Positions 27,022 to 36,777 of a stretch of DNA of 64,000 nt are shown here, in pieces (the first letter of the stretch is position 1; every line of letters begins with the position of its first letter). Location: NCBI GenBank assembly GCA_034521755.1, contig JAXHMB010000003.1:817183-881182 (forward strand), in the 5' to 3' direction. This stretch comes from JAXHMB01 sp034521755 (GTDB lineage Bacteria > Bacteroidota > Rhodothermia > Balneolales > Balneolaceae). The translations under genes and the position numbers were made by a program. The notes under the pieces are model-generated. The model worked only from the letters and a program-made list of their open reading frames with translations, was not told the origin of the DNA and did no database searches.

Positions 27022-30000
27022 ATGAAACAATTCCCAATTACTTTTGAAAACAATGCCTTTAAGACCTTGGGATGGACCCTGGTTGGCTTGTTGATACTGC
27101 TTATTTTGATGGAATCCTGGAGGTTCCTTTCAAAACCGGCAAATCAAACGATAGGTCCCCAGGAACAGCTTGAAAATGCCGGAGTAACTTTTCAAAAAAA
27201 ACAGCAGCGTTTTTTAAGGCAAACTCAAGAACTGTCAGAAACACTTACGGCCCAGCTTAGAAATGGTGCCAACACCTCCCGATTGTATCAAACCATAAAA
27301 TCTTATCCTGAATTCTGGGGCACTAAACTACTAAGGGATGGGGACCCTATTGTTTGGGATGGCTTTGAAATATATCCAGAAGAAAGTGACAGGAATGTAG
27401 CCAGTTTACCAGATTCCATCTCAACGCATATAAACAAGCAGAACAATGTTGTCTACTTGCAATATGACGCTCAGTTTAATATCCAGTCTGATACTAATAA
27501 TGTGGTTCCCTATCACTTAAGTACAGCTGTACGTATCGAGCAAAGTAATGCGCTGCCCATTGGGGACAAAAGTGAATACAACCTTGCAAATCTAAATATC
27601 CCTCAGAATACAGCGAGTATTTCATATAACTTTTTTAATACTTTACCTGAAAATACTGACAACTATATAACGCTCCGATCTACAACTGGAGATTCTGTTG
27701 GCATCGCTTATATAAGGCAGGCAGAGTATAATAATTCGTTGCAAAAATGGGAGAATAACAACTGGTTTTGGCGATCCATTTACATCGCCTTTTTCTTTGT
27801 TTGTATTAGTATTGTCCTCTCGCAATGGGCTGAGCGTACATCAAAATGGTCTGCTTTATTTTTTGAACTCTCTCTGATTGGAATAGGCTGGTTGGTTTTC
27901 TATTACCTGGATATCCCATCCCGATGGATTCCCGAACTGAAAGATGCAGGTATTAATACTACAACAATTGATTCTTACAAAATTTTAGGGAACTACTTGA
28001 AGGCCGGTTTCTTTATTTTCTTAATAGCAATCAGCTTATTCCGCAAACTAAATATTGATGTCAATCCTGTCAAAAAACATCAGTTTCTCTCGACAATATT
28101 TATCGGCTTTTTTATCGGTGTTGGAAATTTACTGGCCATCCTTACGATCATCTACAGTTCATTTAGACTTATTGAAAATACTTCCCTGCAGGTGTTAGAT
28201 CTAAATATTATTCCTTCTTTTGGAACTATATTGGTGTTCATTGCTCTTGGGCTTGCCTTCTATGGGCTTGGACTTGCCCTGGTTTCTATAAATCAATTTA
28301 TCATTCATTCTCGCAAAGACCACGGCAAACTTATTTCTACCCTCATTGCCATTGGTTTTATAATGGCACTCTTGGTCGCTCAAATATTTGTTCCTGAAAT
28401 ACTGAGGTTAAATTGGGCTGTTTTTTTGTGCCTTGGCAGCTTCGCAATTATTTACTTCATCAGCTACTACAGGCTGCAAGCCTCTCTACTATCGAACCAG
28501 CTTTCTACATTACGAATTTTAGTCTTAAGCAGTGCCCTGTTGGCTTTGGTTATTACACCTATCATCTATTATTCTTACTTAGAAAGACAAGATCAGAATC
28601 TCAAAAAAGTCTCTGCTGACTTTGTTCAAAATACTGATGACTTTGCACGTGATCTTACGAGAAAGATGCTTGAGGAGCTGGAGCAAACGTTGAAGGGGAT
28701 TTCTCCTCAAGATCTGGATTCTCGAGTTCCATATATACAGGGAGAGTTTACCAGTACCGTTGAGGACTTATTACCTGCCAACAAAAGAACCTACTCATTG
28801 GATCTTCAGCTCATTAAGCCTCGGGGTGAGCTTGTGGCAAATTATTCCACCGATTTAAACTCTCCGGACTGGGTCAATATTTTCGACCTTCAACGACTTT
28901 CGGCAGCTGTTTCTATTGAACAGATAACAGGCAGAACCAATAGACCGATCGTTCAACAACCCGAACTCAGAAATCAAGGCAAATATGAAACTTTCTACCG
29001 GGGATGGATTCCAATTTTTGAAGGCACTTCAAGTGATATTGTTGCATGGATTTTATGTTCGGTTTATAAGGAGCGACCAAACTTTAATAAACCTATCAGG
29101 GCAGTGCTGGCATCACTAACCTACGATGACTGGAATCAATCGTATGCCATGGCAGAATACCAAAATAATCAGTTGCACAGATATGCACAGCAAGGCATTC
29201 CAAGCTACTATCCACAGTACAATGATCTTCTTAAAACTGAACAGCAAGCACTTTTGAATAATAGCCTTGTTTATTACACAAGCAAGAAGAGACAAAATAC
29301 TTATCGCAACTTGCTGACCAAAGAAGAGCCTGATCGGGTAATAAAAATAAGTACGGTGAGCCCAAACTTTAGAAACATCCTGTTCACCTTTTTTAAACTC
29401 AACTTTGTCTTTCTTGCTTCAGGTGCTGCTTGTCTGGTTGTATTACACCTATTGAGGATCAAAAAGTTTATTTTTTTAAATCAGCACCAGCGATTCAAAA
29501 ATCGCATTCTGGATAATTTCTTGTTGGCTACCCTGCTATTTTTATTAATGCTTGTATTTGTAACGCACTATGCCATTGAACAACAGAACAAAGAAATAGT
29601 AGAACAAGAGCTGTTCAAAAAGCTTGAAAGTTTAACGGAGTCAACAGAGAGCAATAAGTTATTCCAGTCAGGTCAGCGCCTGAGCTCTTCCTTTACCCTG
29701 GATTCTCTGACAGCGCCCCTAAATGCAGATGCTTCTTTTTATAACAAAAGAATAGTTTCAGAATCTACGACCCCACAAATCTTTCAGCAACACCTACTTA
29801 GCAGCTCCCTGTCCTTTCCCATCTATAACAGGCTTTACAATATCCAAGAAAGGGACGCATTGCAAAATGTTCAGCTGGCTTCGCAAAATCTTTTAATTGG
29901 ATATCGTTCCGTTCTTTCAGCCAATAACGAACCCATAGCAGCTATTGCAATTCCTACATTTGTGCAATCACCTAAGTATGACCAACAGCTATTGGAAACC

Positions 30001-30918
30001 ATCAGCTATTTGGTAGTTTTATACCTGTTTGTTTTCGGGATATTTATTCTTGGAACAGCATTAATTGCTCGTCAGCTTACAAAACCACTACATCGTATTC
30101 AGCATGGTCTCGACAAAATTTCTACCGGTGATTTAGATACGACTATCCCCGTAACCAGCAATGATGAGATCGGTAATCTTGCTGAAGCTTACAACACCAT
30201 GGTATATCAACTCAAAGAGCTGCAGAAAGAACTGGCTCAAGCCGAACGGGAAGCTGCCTGGAAAGAGATGGCTCAGCAGGTGGCTCATGAGATTAAAAAT
30301 CCACTGACTCCAATGAAGCTGAATATTCAGCATTTGAAACGCCAGCTTAAAACAAACCAAGTAAGTATAGAAGAGCTAAAGCCTAAGATCGAACAAATCA
30401 CTCAAAACCTGATTGATCAAATACAGTCCCTAAGCAACATTGCTTCAGACTTCTCCAAGTTTTCACAACCGCTTGACAAAGATTTTACAAAAGTAGAGGT
30501 CAATTCCATACTTCATTCTGTTAAAGACCTCTATCAGAATGATGAAAATATTATCATCCACACTGAACTGGCTGAAAATGAAATAGAAGTAAATGGCATA
30601 CCGGATGAGTTGCGAAGAGTCTTTATTAATATCATCAAGAATGCCTTTGAAGCTATGCCCGAAGGTGGAAAAATCACTATCCGAAGCTACACCAAAAAAG
30701 ACAGTGCTTTTATTGAAATTGAAGATAATGGAGCCGGCATCAGTGAAGAGGACAAGTCAAAAATATTTGTACCCAACTTCTCTACAAAATCAAGCGGTAC
30801 AGGTCTTGGACTGGCTATCTGCAAGAAAGTTATTGAAGCTCACGAAGGGAATATTTCATTTGCATCCATCAAAAATAAGGGTACAACATTTGTAATTAAA
30901 CTGTCGTTGGCAGAGTGA
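27022..30918 (+). CDS. Very large NtrY-like membrane sensor histidine kinase
   Basis: 1298 residues. There is one N-terminal TM (about 13-30) and an extracytoplasmic region (about 35-245). A block of about eight TM segments follows (about 250-520), then a second exported region (about 520-780), two TM (about 790-850), a third exported region and a final TM (about 990-1015). Then come HAMP (LTKPLHRIQHGLDKISTGDL), the H-box VAHEIKNPLTPMKL with phosphoacceptor H1089, and an HATPase with N box (FINIIKNAFEAMPEGG), DNGAGI and TGLGLAI. No response regulator gene is next to it. The multi-TM block of this kind is uncommon in NtrY. Confidence 0.9.
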   Translation: MKQFPITFENNAFKTLGWTLVGLLILLILMESWRFLSKPANQTIGPQEQLENAGVTFQKKQQRFLRQTQELSETLTAQLRNGANTSRLYQTIKSYPEFWGTKLLRDGDPIVWDGFEIYPEESDRNVASLPDSISTHINKQNNVVYLQYDAQFNIQSDTNNVVPYHLSTAVRIEQSNALPIGDKSEYNLANLNIPQNTASISYNFFNTLPENTDNYITLRSTTGDSVGIAYIRQAEYNNSLQKWENNNWFWRSIYIAFFFVCISIVLSQWAERTSKWSALFFELSLIGIGWLVFYYLDIPSRWIPELKDAGINTTTIDSYKILGNYLKAGFFIFLIAISLFRKLNIDVNPVKKHQFLSTIFIGFFIGVGNLLAILTIIYSSFRLIENTSLQVLDLNIIPSFGTILVFIALGLAFYGLGLALVSINQFIIHSRKDHGKLISTLIAIGFIMALLVAQIFVPEILRLNWAVFLCLGSFAIIYFISYYRLQASLLSNQLSTLRILVLSSALLALVITPIIYYSYLERQDQNLKKVSADFVQNTDDFARDLTRKMLEELEQTLKGISPQDLDSRVPYIQGEFTSTVEDLLPANKRTYSLDLQLIKPRGELVANYSTDLNSPDWVNIFDLQRLSAAVSIEQITGRTNRPIVQQPELRNQGKYETFYRGWIPIFEGTSSDIVAWILCSVYKERPNFNKPIRAVLASLTYDDWNQSYAMAEYQNNQLHRYAQQGIPSYYPQYNDLLKTEQQALLNNSLVYYTSKKRQNTYRNLLTKEEPDRVIKISTVSPNFRNILFTFFKLNFVFLASGAACLVVLHLLRIKKFIFLNQHQRFKNRILDNFLLATLLFLLMLVFVTHYAIEQQNKEIVEQELFKKLESLTESTESNKLFQSGQRLSSSFTLDSLTAPLNADASFYNKRIVSESTTPQIFQQHLLSSSLSFPIYNRLYNIQERDALQNVQLASQNLLIGYRSVLSANNEPIAAIAIPTFVQSPKYDQQLLETISYLVVLYLFVFGIFILGTALIARQLTKPLHRIQHGLDKISTGDLDTTIPVTSNDEIGNLAEAYNTMVYQLKELQKELAQAEREAAWKEMAQQVAHEIKNPLTPMKLNIQHLKRQLKTNQVSIEELKPKIEQITQNLIDQIQSLSNIASDFSKFSQPLDKDFTKVEVNSILHSVKDLYQNDENIIIHTELAENEIEVNGIPDELRRVFINIIKNAFEAMPEGGKITIRSYTKKDSAFIEIEDNGAGISEEDKSKIFVPNFSTKSSGTGLGLAICKKVIEAHEGNISFASIKNKGTTFVIKLSLAE

Positions 30919-31002
30919 AATTAAATCTCTTTCGCTCCTTACTTTTGCCCGCCAATTTTTGTACTATAAGCGATTCTATTTTAACAGAACAGCACCAGTT
31001 TT

Positions 31003-32358
31003 TTGATTTCTTTTCTCAAATCCCAGAAGTACAGTCTCCTCAAGGAATCCAAAATAACGCTAAAACTTGGACTCCCTGTTATTGCCGCACAGCTACTGCA
31101 GATGTCCATGAACTTTGTGGACACCGTGATGGCCGGGAACCTGTCTGCCGAAGCGCTGGCTGCAATTGCGGTAGGCGGAGCTGTTTTTATTCCCATTATT
31201 ATGATGGCTGCCGGAATCCTAATGGCAGTAACACCTATTACTGCTCAATTGGTTGGAGCCCGCAAGTTTGATGAAATTGGTATTACGGCCCGCCAGGGTA
31301 TTTGGCTAAGCCAGATTTTGGCGATTCCTGTATTTTTTATCATCAGAAACCTGGGCATCGTCATGGAGTTGATGCAGGTAACTCCCACCATCATCCCTGT
31401 TGCAGCCGGCTATCTTGATGCCATCTCCTGGGGCATGTTCCCGCTTTGTGCTTATATGTCGCTGCGGTTTTTTAATGAGGGCATGTCTGTAACCAGGCCC
31501 AGCATGTATTTTGCTCTTATTGGTGTTTTAGTAAACATTCCTGCCAACTATGTGTTTATGTATGGCAAGCTGGGAATGCCCGAACTGGGCGCGGTTGGCT
31601 GTGGATATGCATCAGCTATTGTAGGCTTTGTGATGTTTGTTGGCATGCTCATTTTTACCATGCAGCATAAATCATTTCAGCGGTTCGAAATTTTTTCAAG
31701 TTTTAAGAAACCGGAGTGGAGCTATCTTAAGGAAATCCTATCTGTAGGTATCCCCATTGGAGTGAGTTCTACCATGGAGGTTACCATGTTTGCTGTGGTC
31801 AGCCTCTTGATGGGATCACTAAGTGCCATTGCTGTTGCAGGACACCAGGTGGCCATCAACTTTTCAGCTATGACGTTCATGGTTCCTTTTGGACTTTCCA
31901 CTGCTATTACTACCCGGGTAAGCAACGCCATGGGGAAAGGATCACAATCTGATGCACGCCACAGAGGTATCGTTGGTATTGCTCTTTCTACCTTCTTTAT
32001 GAGCATTACTGCAGTCATCATGTATACGATGCCGGAACTTATCACGAGTATCTACACGCAAGATCTGGATGTGCAAAATGTTGCCGTAAGCCTTCTCTAT
32101 ATGGCGGCAATCTTTCAGGTATCCGACGGCCTGCAGGTAAGTGGATATGGAGCTCTTCGTGGACTTAAAGACACTAAAATTCCTATGTATGTAAATCTAA
32201 TAGCCTATTGGATCATCGGGCTCCCGGTTGGATACTATCTAGGCATCATACAAGATCTTGGACCGCAAGGTTTATGGATGGGACTTATTGCAGGATTAAC
32301 TGTAGCAGCTATTTTGCATAATTCAAGGTTTTATTATCTCACCAAAAGCCAGAAATAG
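31003..32358 (+). CDS. MATE family multidrug/Na+ antiporter
   Basis: 451 residues, 12 predicted TM segments in two similar halves. The N-terminal signature is LGLPVIAAQLLQMSMNFVDTVMAGNLSAEALAAIAVG and the second half has VSSTMEVTMFAVVSLLMG...AVAGHQVAINF. The frame begins at a TTG (31003-31005); an in-frame stop at 30982 excludes any earlier start, and the next Met is inside TM1. No ribosome binding site is seen. It lies 84 nt after the kinase gene. Substrate unknown; it may export the type III PKS product encoded next, but that is only a neighbourhood argument. Confidence 0.9.
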   Translation: MISFLKSQKYSLLKESKITLKLGLPVIAAQLLQMSMNFVDTVMAGNLSAEALAAIAVGGAVFIPIIMMAAGILMAVTPITAQLVGARKFDEIGITARQGIWLSQILAIPVFFIIRNLGIVMELMQVTPTIIPVAAGYLDAISWGMFPLCAYMSLRFFNEGMSVTRPSMYFALIGVLVNIPANYVFMYGKLGMPELGAVGCGYASAIVGFVMFVGMLIFTMQHKSFQRFEIFSSFKKPEWSYLKEILSVGIPIGVSSTMEVTMFAVVSLLMGSLSAIAVAGHQVAINFSAMTFMVPFGLSTAITTRVSNAMGKGSQSDARHRGIVGIALSTFFMSITAVIMYTMPELITSIYTQDLDVQNVAVSLLYMAAIFQVSDGLQVSGYGALRGLKDTKIPMYVNLIAYWIIGLPVGYYLGIIQDLGPQGLWMGLIAGLTVAAILHNSRFYYLTKSQK

Positions 32359-32396
32359 CATACATAACTTTTCTTTTTGAAAACGAAATTTTTACA

Positions 32397-32412
32397 CTAC
32401 CATTTTAGTATA
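32397..32412. promoter_or_regulatory. 16-nt motif shared with 24113-24128, copy 2
   Basis: CTACCATTTTAGTATA, one base different from the copy at 24113, lies 33 nt before the type III PKS start. TTGAAA occurs upstream but with spacing that is too long for a standard -35. Could be a promoter or a regulator site. Confidence 0.35.
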
Positions 32413-32445
32413 GATATATCTTATCCCTTAATACATTTATAATCT

Positions 32446-33549
32446 ATGGGCGTTTATTTGCATAAAATCGCTACTGCTGTTCCTGACCAGTCTTACGAAC
32501 AGTCTTTTCTTCGTGACCAGATGAAGAAGTATATCAGCAATGAAAGAACTACCCGGAGTATCATTCATCAAATTTATTCCAAATCAGGGATTGAAAAAAG
32601 ACACTCGGTCATCAAAGATTTTCACGCTAATGGAGATCCCAGATTGTTTTTCCAAGATGATGGATCTTTTTCTACTCCCTCTACCGGAACTCGCAACGAA
32701 CTATATTCCAAACATGCCAAAAAGCTGTTTGTTGATATTGCCAGAAAGCTTTTAGAGAATCAAGATGATATACAAAAAAGTGAAATTACTCATGTAATAA
32801 CGGTCTCATGCACTGGCTTTTTTGCACCTGAACCGGCTTATGAAATTGTCAAACAGCTGGGACTCTCTGCTTCAACACAGCGATTTCACTTGGGGTTTAT
32901 GGGCTGCTTTGCAGCATTCCCGGCTTTAAAAATGGCTAAATCTTTTTGCGAATCCGATCCGCATGCAAATGTCCTGGTTGTTTGTCTTGAACTATGCTCT
33001 ATACATCTACAGTCTTCACAAAAAACAGATAATCTGATTTCTGCCTCTGTATTTGCCGATGGCGGTGCAGGAGCACTAGTTAGTTCAAAAGAACCATCTT
33101 ATCCGCACTTTAGTCTTAACGAATTTGCAACTTCTATCGCTGATAACAGTGAAAAAGATATGGCATGGACAATCGGAGATACCGGCTTTGATATGGTCCT
33201 CTCTACTTATGTACCGGAAATCATTGAATCAAATTTGAAGAACGCTGTACAACCCCTTGTAGATACTTACTCCACTAACCTGAAAGACATAAAGCATTGG
33301 GCACTACATCCCGGCGGACGTGCAATTCTCGATAAAGTTGAAGACCATTTTAACCTTGATAGTCAACAACTGGCATCTTCGCGAGCTACCTTAGCAAACT
33401 ATGGAAATATGAGTAGCGCTACCGTTCTTTTTGTTCTTAAACATCTTCTGGAACAACCGGCTCAAGAAAACAAAGAATCAACGTTAGCCATAGCCTTTGG
33501 GCCGGGACTTACTATTGAAAGCGGACTGCTCACAAAAATCAGCGGTTAA
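32446..33549 (+). CDS. Type III polyketide synthase (chalcone/stilbene synthase family)
   Basis: 367 residues, standard for the family. The catalytic triad is visible: Cys122 in VSCTGFFAPEP, His288 in LHPGGRAILD and Asn321 in YGNMSSATVLF, with the His-Asn spacing of 33 as in plant chalcone synthase. The thiolase fold N-terminal half (VTVSC...GFMGCFAAFPALKMA) is intact. It condenses malonyl-CoA extender units on an acyl-CoA starter. It is the first gene of a three-gene operon with a methyltransferase and an FAD monooxygenase. By analogy with SrsA-SrsB-SrsC in Streptomyces griseus, alkylresorcinol- or pyrone-type products are plausible; the starter is not readable. Confidence 0.93.
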   Translation: MGVYLHKIATAVPDQSYEQSFLRDQMKKYISNERTTRSIIHQIYSKSGIEKRHSVIKDFHANGDPRLFFQDDGSFSTPSTGTRNELYSKHAKKLFVDIARKLLENQDDIQKSEITHVITVSCTGFFAPEPAYEIVKQLGLSASTQRFHLGFMGCFAAFPALKMAKSFCESDPHANVLVVCLELCSIHLQSSQKTDNLISASVFADGGAGALVSSKEPSYPHFSLNEFATSIADNSEKDMAWTIGDTGFDMVLSTYVPEIIESNLKNAVQPLVDTYSTNLKDIKHWALHPGGRAILDKVEDHFNLDSQQLASSRATLANYGNMSSATVLFVLKHLLEQPAQENKESTLAIAFGPGLTIESGLLTKISG

Positions 33550-33552
33550 ATA

Positions 33553-34251
33553 ATGCCATTCTTTCTAACAGACCGGGCTGAAAATGCAAAAGAACTAATG
33601 GATGACCCGAATTGTGATCGGGAAGAACTTTTTAATACCTACCGTCAGTTTGGTGTTATAAACTCGCTTATTTCTCAGTGGTCAAAAATATACCAGCAAC
33701 ATATAATTCCTATATGTAAAAATCTGGATCGCCCATGTACCCTTCTGGATATCGGGTTTGGTGGCGGCGATATCCCAATCAATATTGCTAAATGGGCACA
33801 AAAGGACGGACTAAAAATAGAAATTACCGCTATTGAAACAGACAAACGTGCATACAAATATATCCAGGATATTACCCCGCCGGATAACATCGTATTCAAG
33901 CTTATTTCTTCAACTGAACTCCTGGCCCAAGGGAATGAATATGATATAGTCATTTCCAATCACTTATTGCATCATCTGGATCAATCAGGCTTGGCTCAAA
34001 TTCTCGAAGAAAGTAAAAAGCTGAGCAGGCATGCCGTACTATTCAATGATCTGGAGCGAAGTGACATTGCATATGGATTGTTTAATATATTATCCCGACC
34101 CATTTTTAGAAGTTCGTTTATTACAAGAGACGGGCTGACTTCTATCAAAAGAAGCTACACCAAAGACGAGTTGCGGCAAGTCGCTCCCAACGGTTGGAAG
34201 GTTCATCGCCTGTTCCCTTTTAGACTTTTATTGAGCTATAGTCATGAGTGA
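33553..34251 (+). CDS. Class I SAM-dependent methyltransferase in type III PKS operon
   Basis: 232 residues. Motif I is TLLDIGFGGGDIPINIA and the acidic post-strand residue is in TAIETDKRAY. YDIVISNHLLHHL matches the motif seen in UbiE-type small-molecule methyltransferases. It starts 3 nt after the PKS stop and its TGA overlaps the start of the next gene by 8 nt, so the three are translationally coupled. It likely methylates the PKS product, on C or O. Confidence 0.88.
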   Translation: MPFFLTDRAENAKELMDDPNCDREELFNTYRQFGVINSLISQWSKIYQQHIIPICKNLDRPCTLLDIGFGGGDIPINIAKWAQKDGLKIEITAIETDKRAYKYIQDITPPDNIVFKLISSTELLAQGNEYDIVISNHLLHHLDQSGLAQILEESKKLSRHAVLFNDLERSDIAYGLFNILSRPIFRSSFITRDGLTSIKRSYTKDELRQVAPNGWKVHRLFPFRLLLSYSHE

Positions 34252-35410
34252 TCAAACCGACACATACCAAGTTATTATTGTGGGCGGCGGGCCGGTTGGC
34301 CTGTTCCTGGGATACTGCCTTGAGCATCTTGGCATCTCTTGTATCATACTTGAAAAAAGAACAGAAACTATAACACACTCCCGTTCTTTGGGAATTCACC
34401 CCGTTTCTCTGGAACTCTTCCAGAAATTAGGCCTTGCCGCTCCTTTTGTTGAAAACGGGATAAAAATATTTAGGGGTATTGCATGCAATGAAAACGGAAG
34501 GCTGGGCAGTATTTCTTTTAAAGATGAGCCCCTGCCCTTCAACTTTATTTTATCTATTCCCCAGTTTAGAACAGAAGAACTTCTGGAGCAGAAACTTAAC
34601 GAACGTAACAGTAATATCCTGCACCGTGGAGCAACATTGATTGATATTGAGCAACAGAGTGATGGCGTCTTTGCCACTTACAAAAAGAATGGAAAGAAAT
34701 ATCAGTTAAATGGAAAATTTATAGTGGGATGCGATGGCAAAAATAGCAAAGTCCGCCAATTGGCAGAAATAGATTTTGAAGGTTCCATGTACCCCGATAC
34801 CTATATGATGGGTGATTTTACAGATAACACTGATTTTGGCAATGATGCCGTGGTTTATCTCCACAAAAAAGGTTTGATCGAGTCGTTTCCTCTGCCCGGG
34901 AAAATGCGCAGATGGGTTGTAAAAACGGATACTTATATCTCTGATCCCACTAAACAATCAATCGTTAAACTGGTTGCAGAAAGAACGAACCATGACCTCC
35001 GCGAGCAAAAAAATGTAATGATAAGCACTTTTGGCGTACAGAAGCTTATGGCTGACCCCTTATTCAAAAATCGGGTCATTCTTGCCGGGGATGCTGCTCA
35101 CATCGTCAGCCCTATAGGCGGGCAAGGCATGAATCTGGGATGGGTAAACTCTTGGTTTCTGGCCAAAAAATTTAAACAGCTGTTTGATGGTAAGGTAGAT
35201 CGAAAAACAATGCTACGTAATTATGCTTCTGAAGCTAAAAAGAATACCCGAAAAGTTGTATACCGTTCAGAAATAAATATGAAGCTAGGAAGGAAAAAAC
35301 AGCTGCCTGTACTTAGAAATGCACTTGCATGGTTTATGCTGAATACCCCACTTAGAAAAGTAATGGCCAAGCTGTTTACCATGCGCAAGCTGGACAAATG
35401 GCCCATATAA
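34244..35410 (+). CDS. FAD-dependent monooxygenase (UbiH/PHBH-like) in type III PKS operon
   Basis: 388 residues. The N-terminal FAD-binding Rossmann motif is VIIVGGGPVGLFLGYCLEHLG. The second FAD motif is ILAGDAAHIVSPIGGQGMNLG. These mark a flavoprotein aromatic hydroxylase of the PHBH/UbiH class. Overlap with the methyltransferase is 8 nt. Expected role: hydroxylation of an aromatic PKS product, possibly leading to a quinone. It ends 1 nt from the convergent kinase gene. Confidence 0.9.
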   Translation: MSDQTDTYQVIIVGGGPVGLFLGYCLEHLGISCIILEKRTETITHSRSLGIHPVSLELFQKLGLAAPFVENGIKIFRGIACNENGRLGSISFKDEPLPFNFILSIPQFRTEELLEQKLNERNSNILHRGATLIDIEQQSDGVFATYKKNGKKYQLNGKFIVGCDGKNSKVRQLAEIDFEGSMYPDTYMMGDFTDNTDFGNDAVVYLHKKGLIESFPLPGKMRRWVVKTDTYISDPTKQSIVKLVAERTNHDLREQKNVMISTFGVQKLMADPLFKNRVILAGDAAHIVSPIGGQGMNLGWVNSWFLAKKFKQLFDGKVDRKTMLRNYASEAKKNTRKVVYRSEINMKLGRKKQLPVLRNALAWFMLNTPLRKVMAKLFTMRKLDKWPI

Positions 35411-35411
35411 A

Positions 35412-36584
35412 CTATTTCTCAAACTCAATTGAAAAACTGGTTCCTTCTTCTGCCTCAATTTCTACGGTAGCATTAAGCTTCCTTAACAACACATTAATAA
35501 CCCATGTACCAACAGAGTTTGCATTCTCAAGGTCAAAATCTTCCGGAATCCCAACACCATTATCCGCCACATTTAAAGCAACAATATTGTCTCTTTTATG
35601 CAGTAGCTCAATATCTATTTGCCCTGTTTCAACATTGTTAAAGGCATGTTTGTAAATATTAATCATTAGTTCATTCAGTACTAATCCACAAACCATTGCT
35701 TTATCAGCTGCAATGTTTATTGTATCTGCCGTAAGATTTATATCAACCTGTTTTCTTGGATTTGTAAGTGTCTCTGAAATTTTCTCAGTCAGCTTGCTCA
35801 GGTAAAGCCCCAGCTCAACCTTGTCAAAAAGCCCCTTATCACATAAAAGGTCATGAACTTCAATCATAGACCGAATACGAGAATAGGTATTTTTCAGAAC
35901 ATATTTTGCGTGCTCATCTTCCACTTCATTAAGCTCCATTTCGATAAGAGCCGTGATTGTAGAAAGATTATTTTTTACACGGTGGTGGATTTCCGTGAGC
36001 AACACTTCCTTTTCTTTGAGGCGGTTTAACAGGCGCTCCTGCTTTCGAGTTCGCTCAATAGCTATAGTAACATGTGATGCCAAGGCCTGGAAAACAGGTA
36101 TATCGTGCGGTGTAAAATCCTTATTTTTTCGTTTATTCAGCGCCTGCATAACTCCAATGGTATTCCCCTTTTTGTTTATAAGAGGAACACAAATAATATT
36201 ACGAGTCTTAAAATTTTCTGCTAAATCTCCATAAAAGACCTCACTTTCCTCCAAATCATTCGAAAGATAGGGACGCTCATTTTCAACCACCCAGCCACCG
36301 ATACCTTCATTCTTTGGAATACGTTTACCTTTTATTTCATCTTTAACCGGACCCGTTGGCAAACTGACAAACAATTCTCCGGTATCTTCATCCAATAACA
36401 TGAGAGAACTGGCCTCAGACTTCATCACCAGCCGTACTGCTTCCATACTTTCAGAAAGAAGGGACTTTAATTCCATTGTGCGATTAATACCCTCAATCGT
36501 CTCTAAAAGTAGATGAATACTTTCGTTAGAGTGGTCTTTAAGCTCTATTTTTTTTGTAGATGATTCTTCAACTAATGATTCCAT
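35412..36584 (-). CDS. GAF-domain histidine kinase (HisKA_2 type)
   Basis: 390 residues, no TM segment, so cytoplasmic. A GAF sensor domain spans roughly residues 40-180 (SLMLLDEDTGELFVSLP, GIGGWVVENERPYL, VPLINKKGNTIGVMQALNKR). It is followed by the HisKA_2 box TEIHHRVKNNLSTI with the likely phosphoacceptor at H200, and an HATPase with VLNELMINIYKHAF, ADNGVGIPED and a short C-terminus. No partner response regulator is adjacent. It is convergent with the FAD monooxygenase, separated by a single base. Confidence 0.9.
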   Translation of the reverse strand: MESLVEESSTKKIELKDHSNESIHLLLETIEGINRTMELKSLLSESMEAVRLVMKSEASSLMLLDEDTGELFVSLPTGPVKDEIKGKRIPKNEGIGGWVVENERPYLSNDLEESEVFYGDLAENFKTRNIICVPLINKKGNTIGVMQALNKRKNKDFTPHDIPVFQALASHVTIAIERTRKQERLLNRLKEKEVLLTEIHHRVKNNLSTITALIEMELNEVEDEHAKYVLKNTYSRIRSMIEVHDLLCDKGLFDKVELGLYLSKLTEKISETLTNPRKQVDINLTADTINIAADKAMVCGLVLNELMINIYKHAFNNVETGQIDIELLHKRDNIVALNVADNGVGIPEDFDLENANSVGTWVINVLLRKLNATVEIEAEEGTSFSIEFEK

Positions 36585-36721
36585 AAACTAAAATTTACAA
36601 CTAATTCTGATCACGCCCCTTTGGGTGATTTGCCAACGCAGGTTCTATTATTTTGCTAAATCGATATTTACTGAATTTATAAAAAAAAGGGTAAAGTCAA
36701 AAAATTCAGTCAGTTAATGTA

Positions 36722-36754
36722 TAAAATAAAAAAGCCCGGCTTTTAACCGGGCTT
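36722..36754 (-). terminator. Intrinsic terminator downstream of acnA
   Basis: In the acnA transcript AAGCCCGG (36747-36754) pairs with CCGGGCTT (36732-36739) around a 7-nt loop, followed by a U-rich tract. It lies 24 nt beyond the acnA stop. Confidence 0.9.
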
Positions 36755-36777
36755 CAAAAAATTGATAATTATTATGT

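Noticed and set aside
30915..31271. 118-codon frame overlapping the start of the MATE gene
   Set aside because: Cys/Arg-rich with no motif, and mostly overlapping the conserved MATE N-terminus in another frame.
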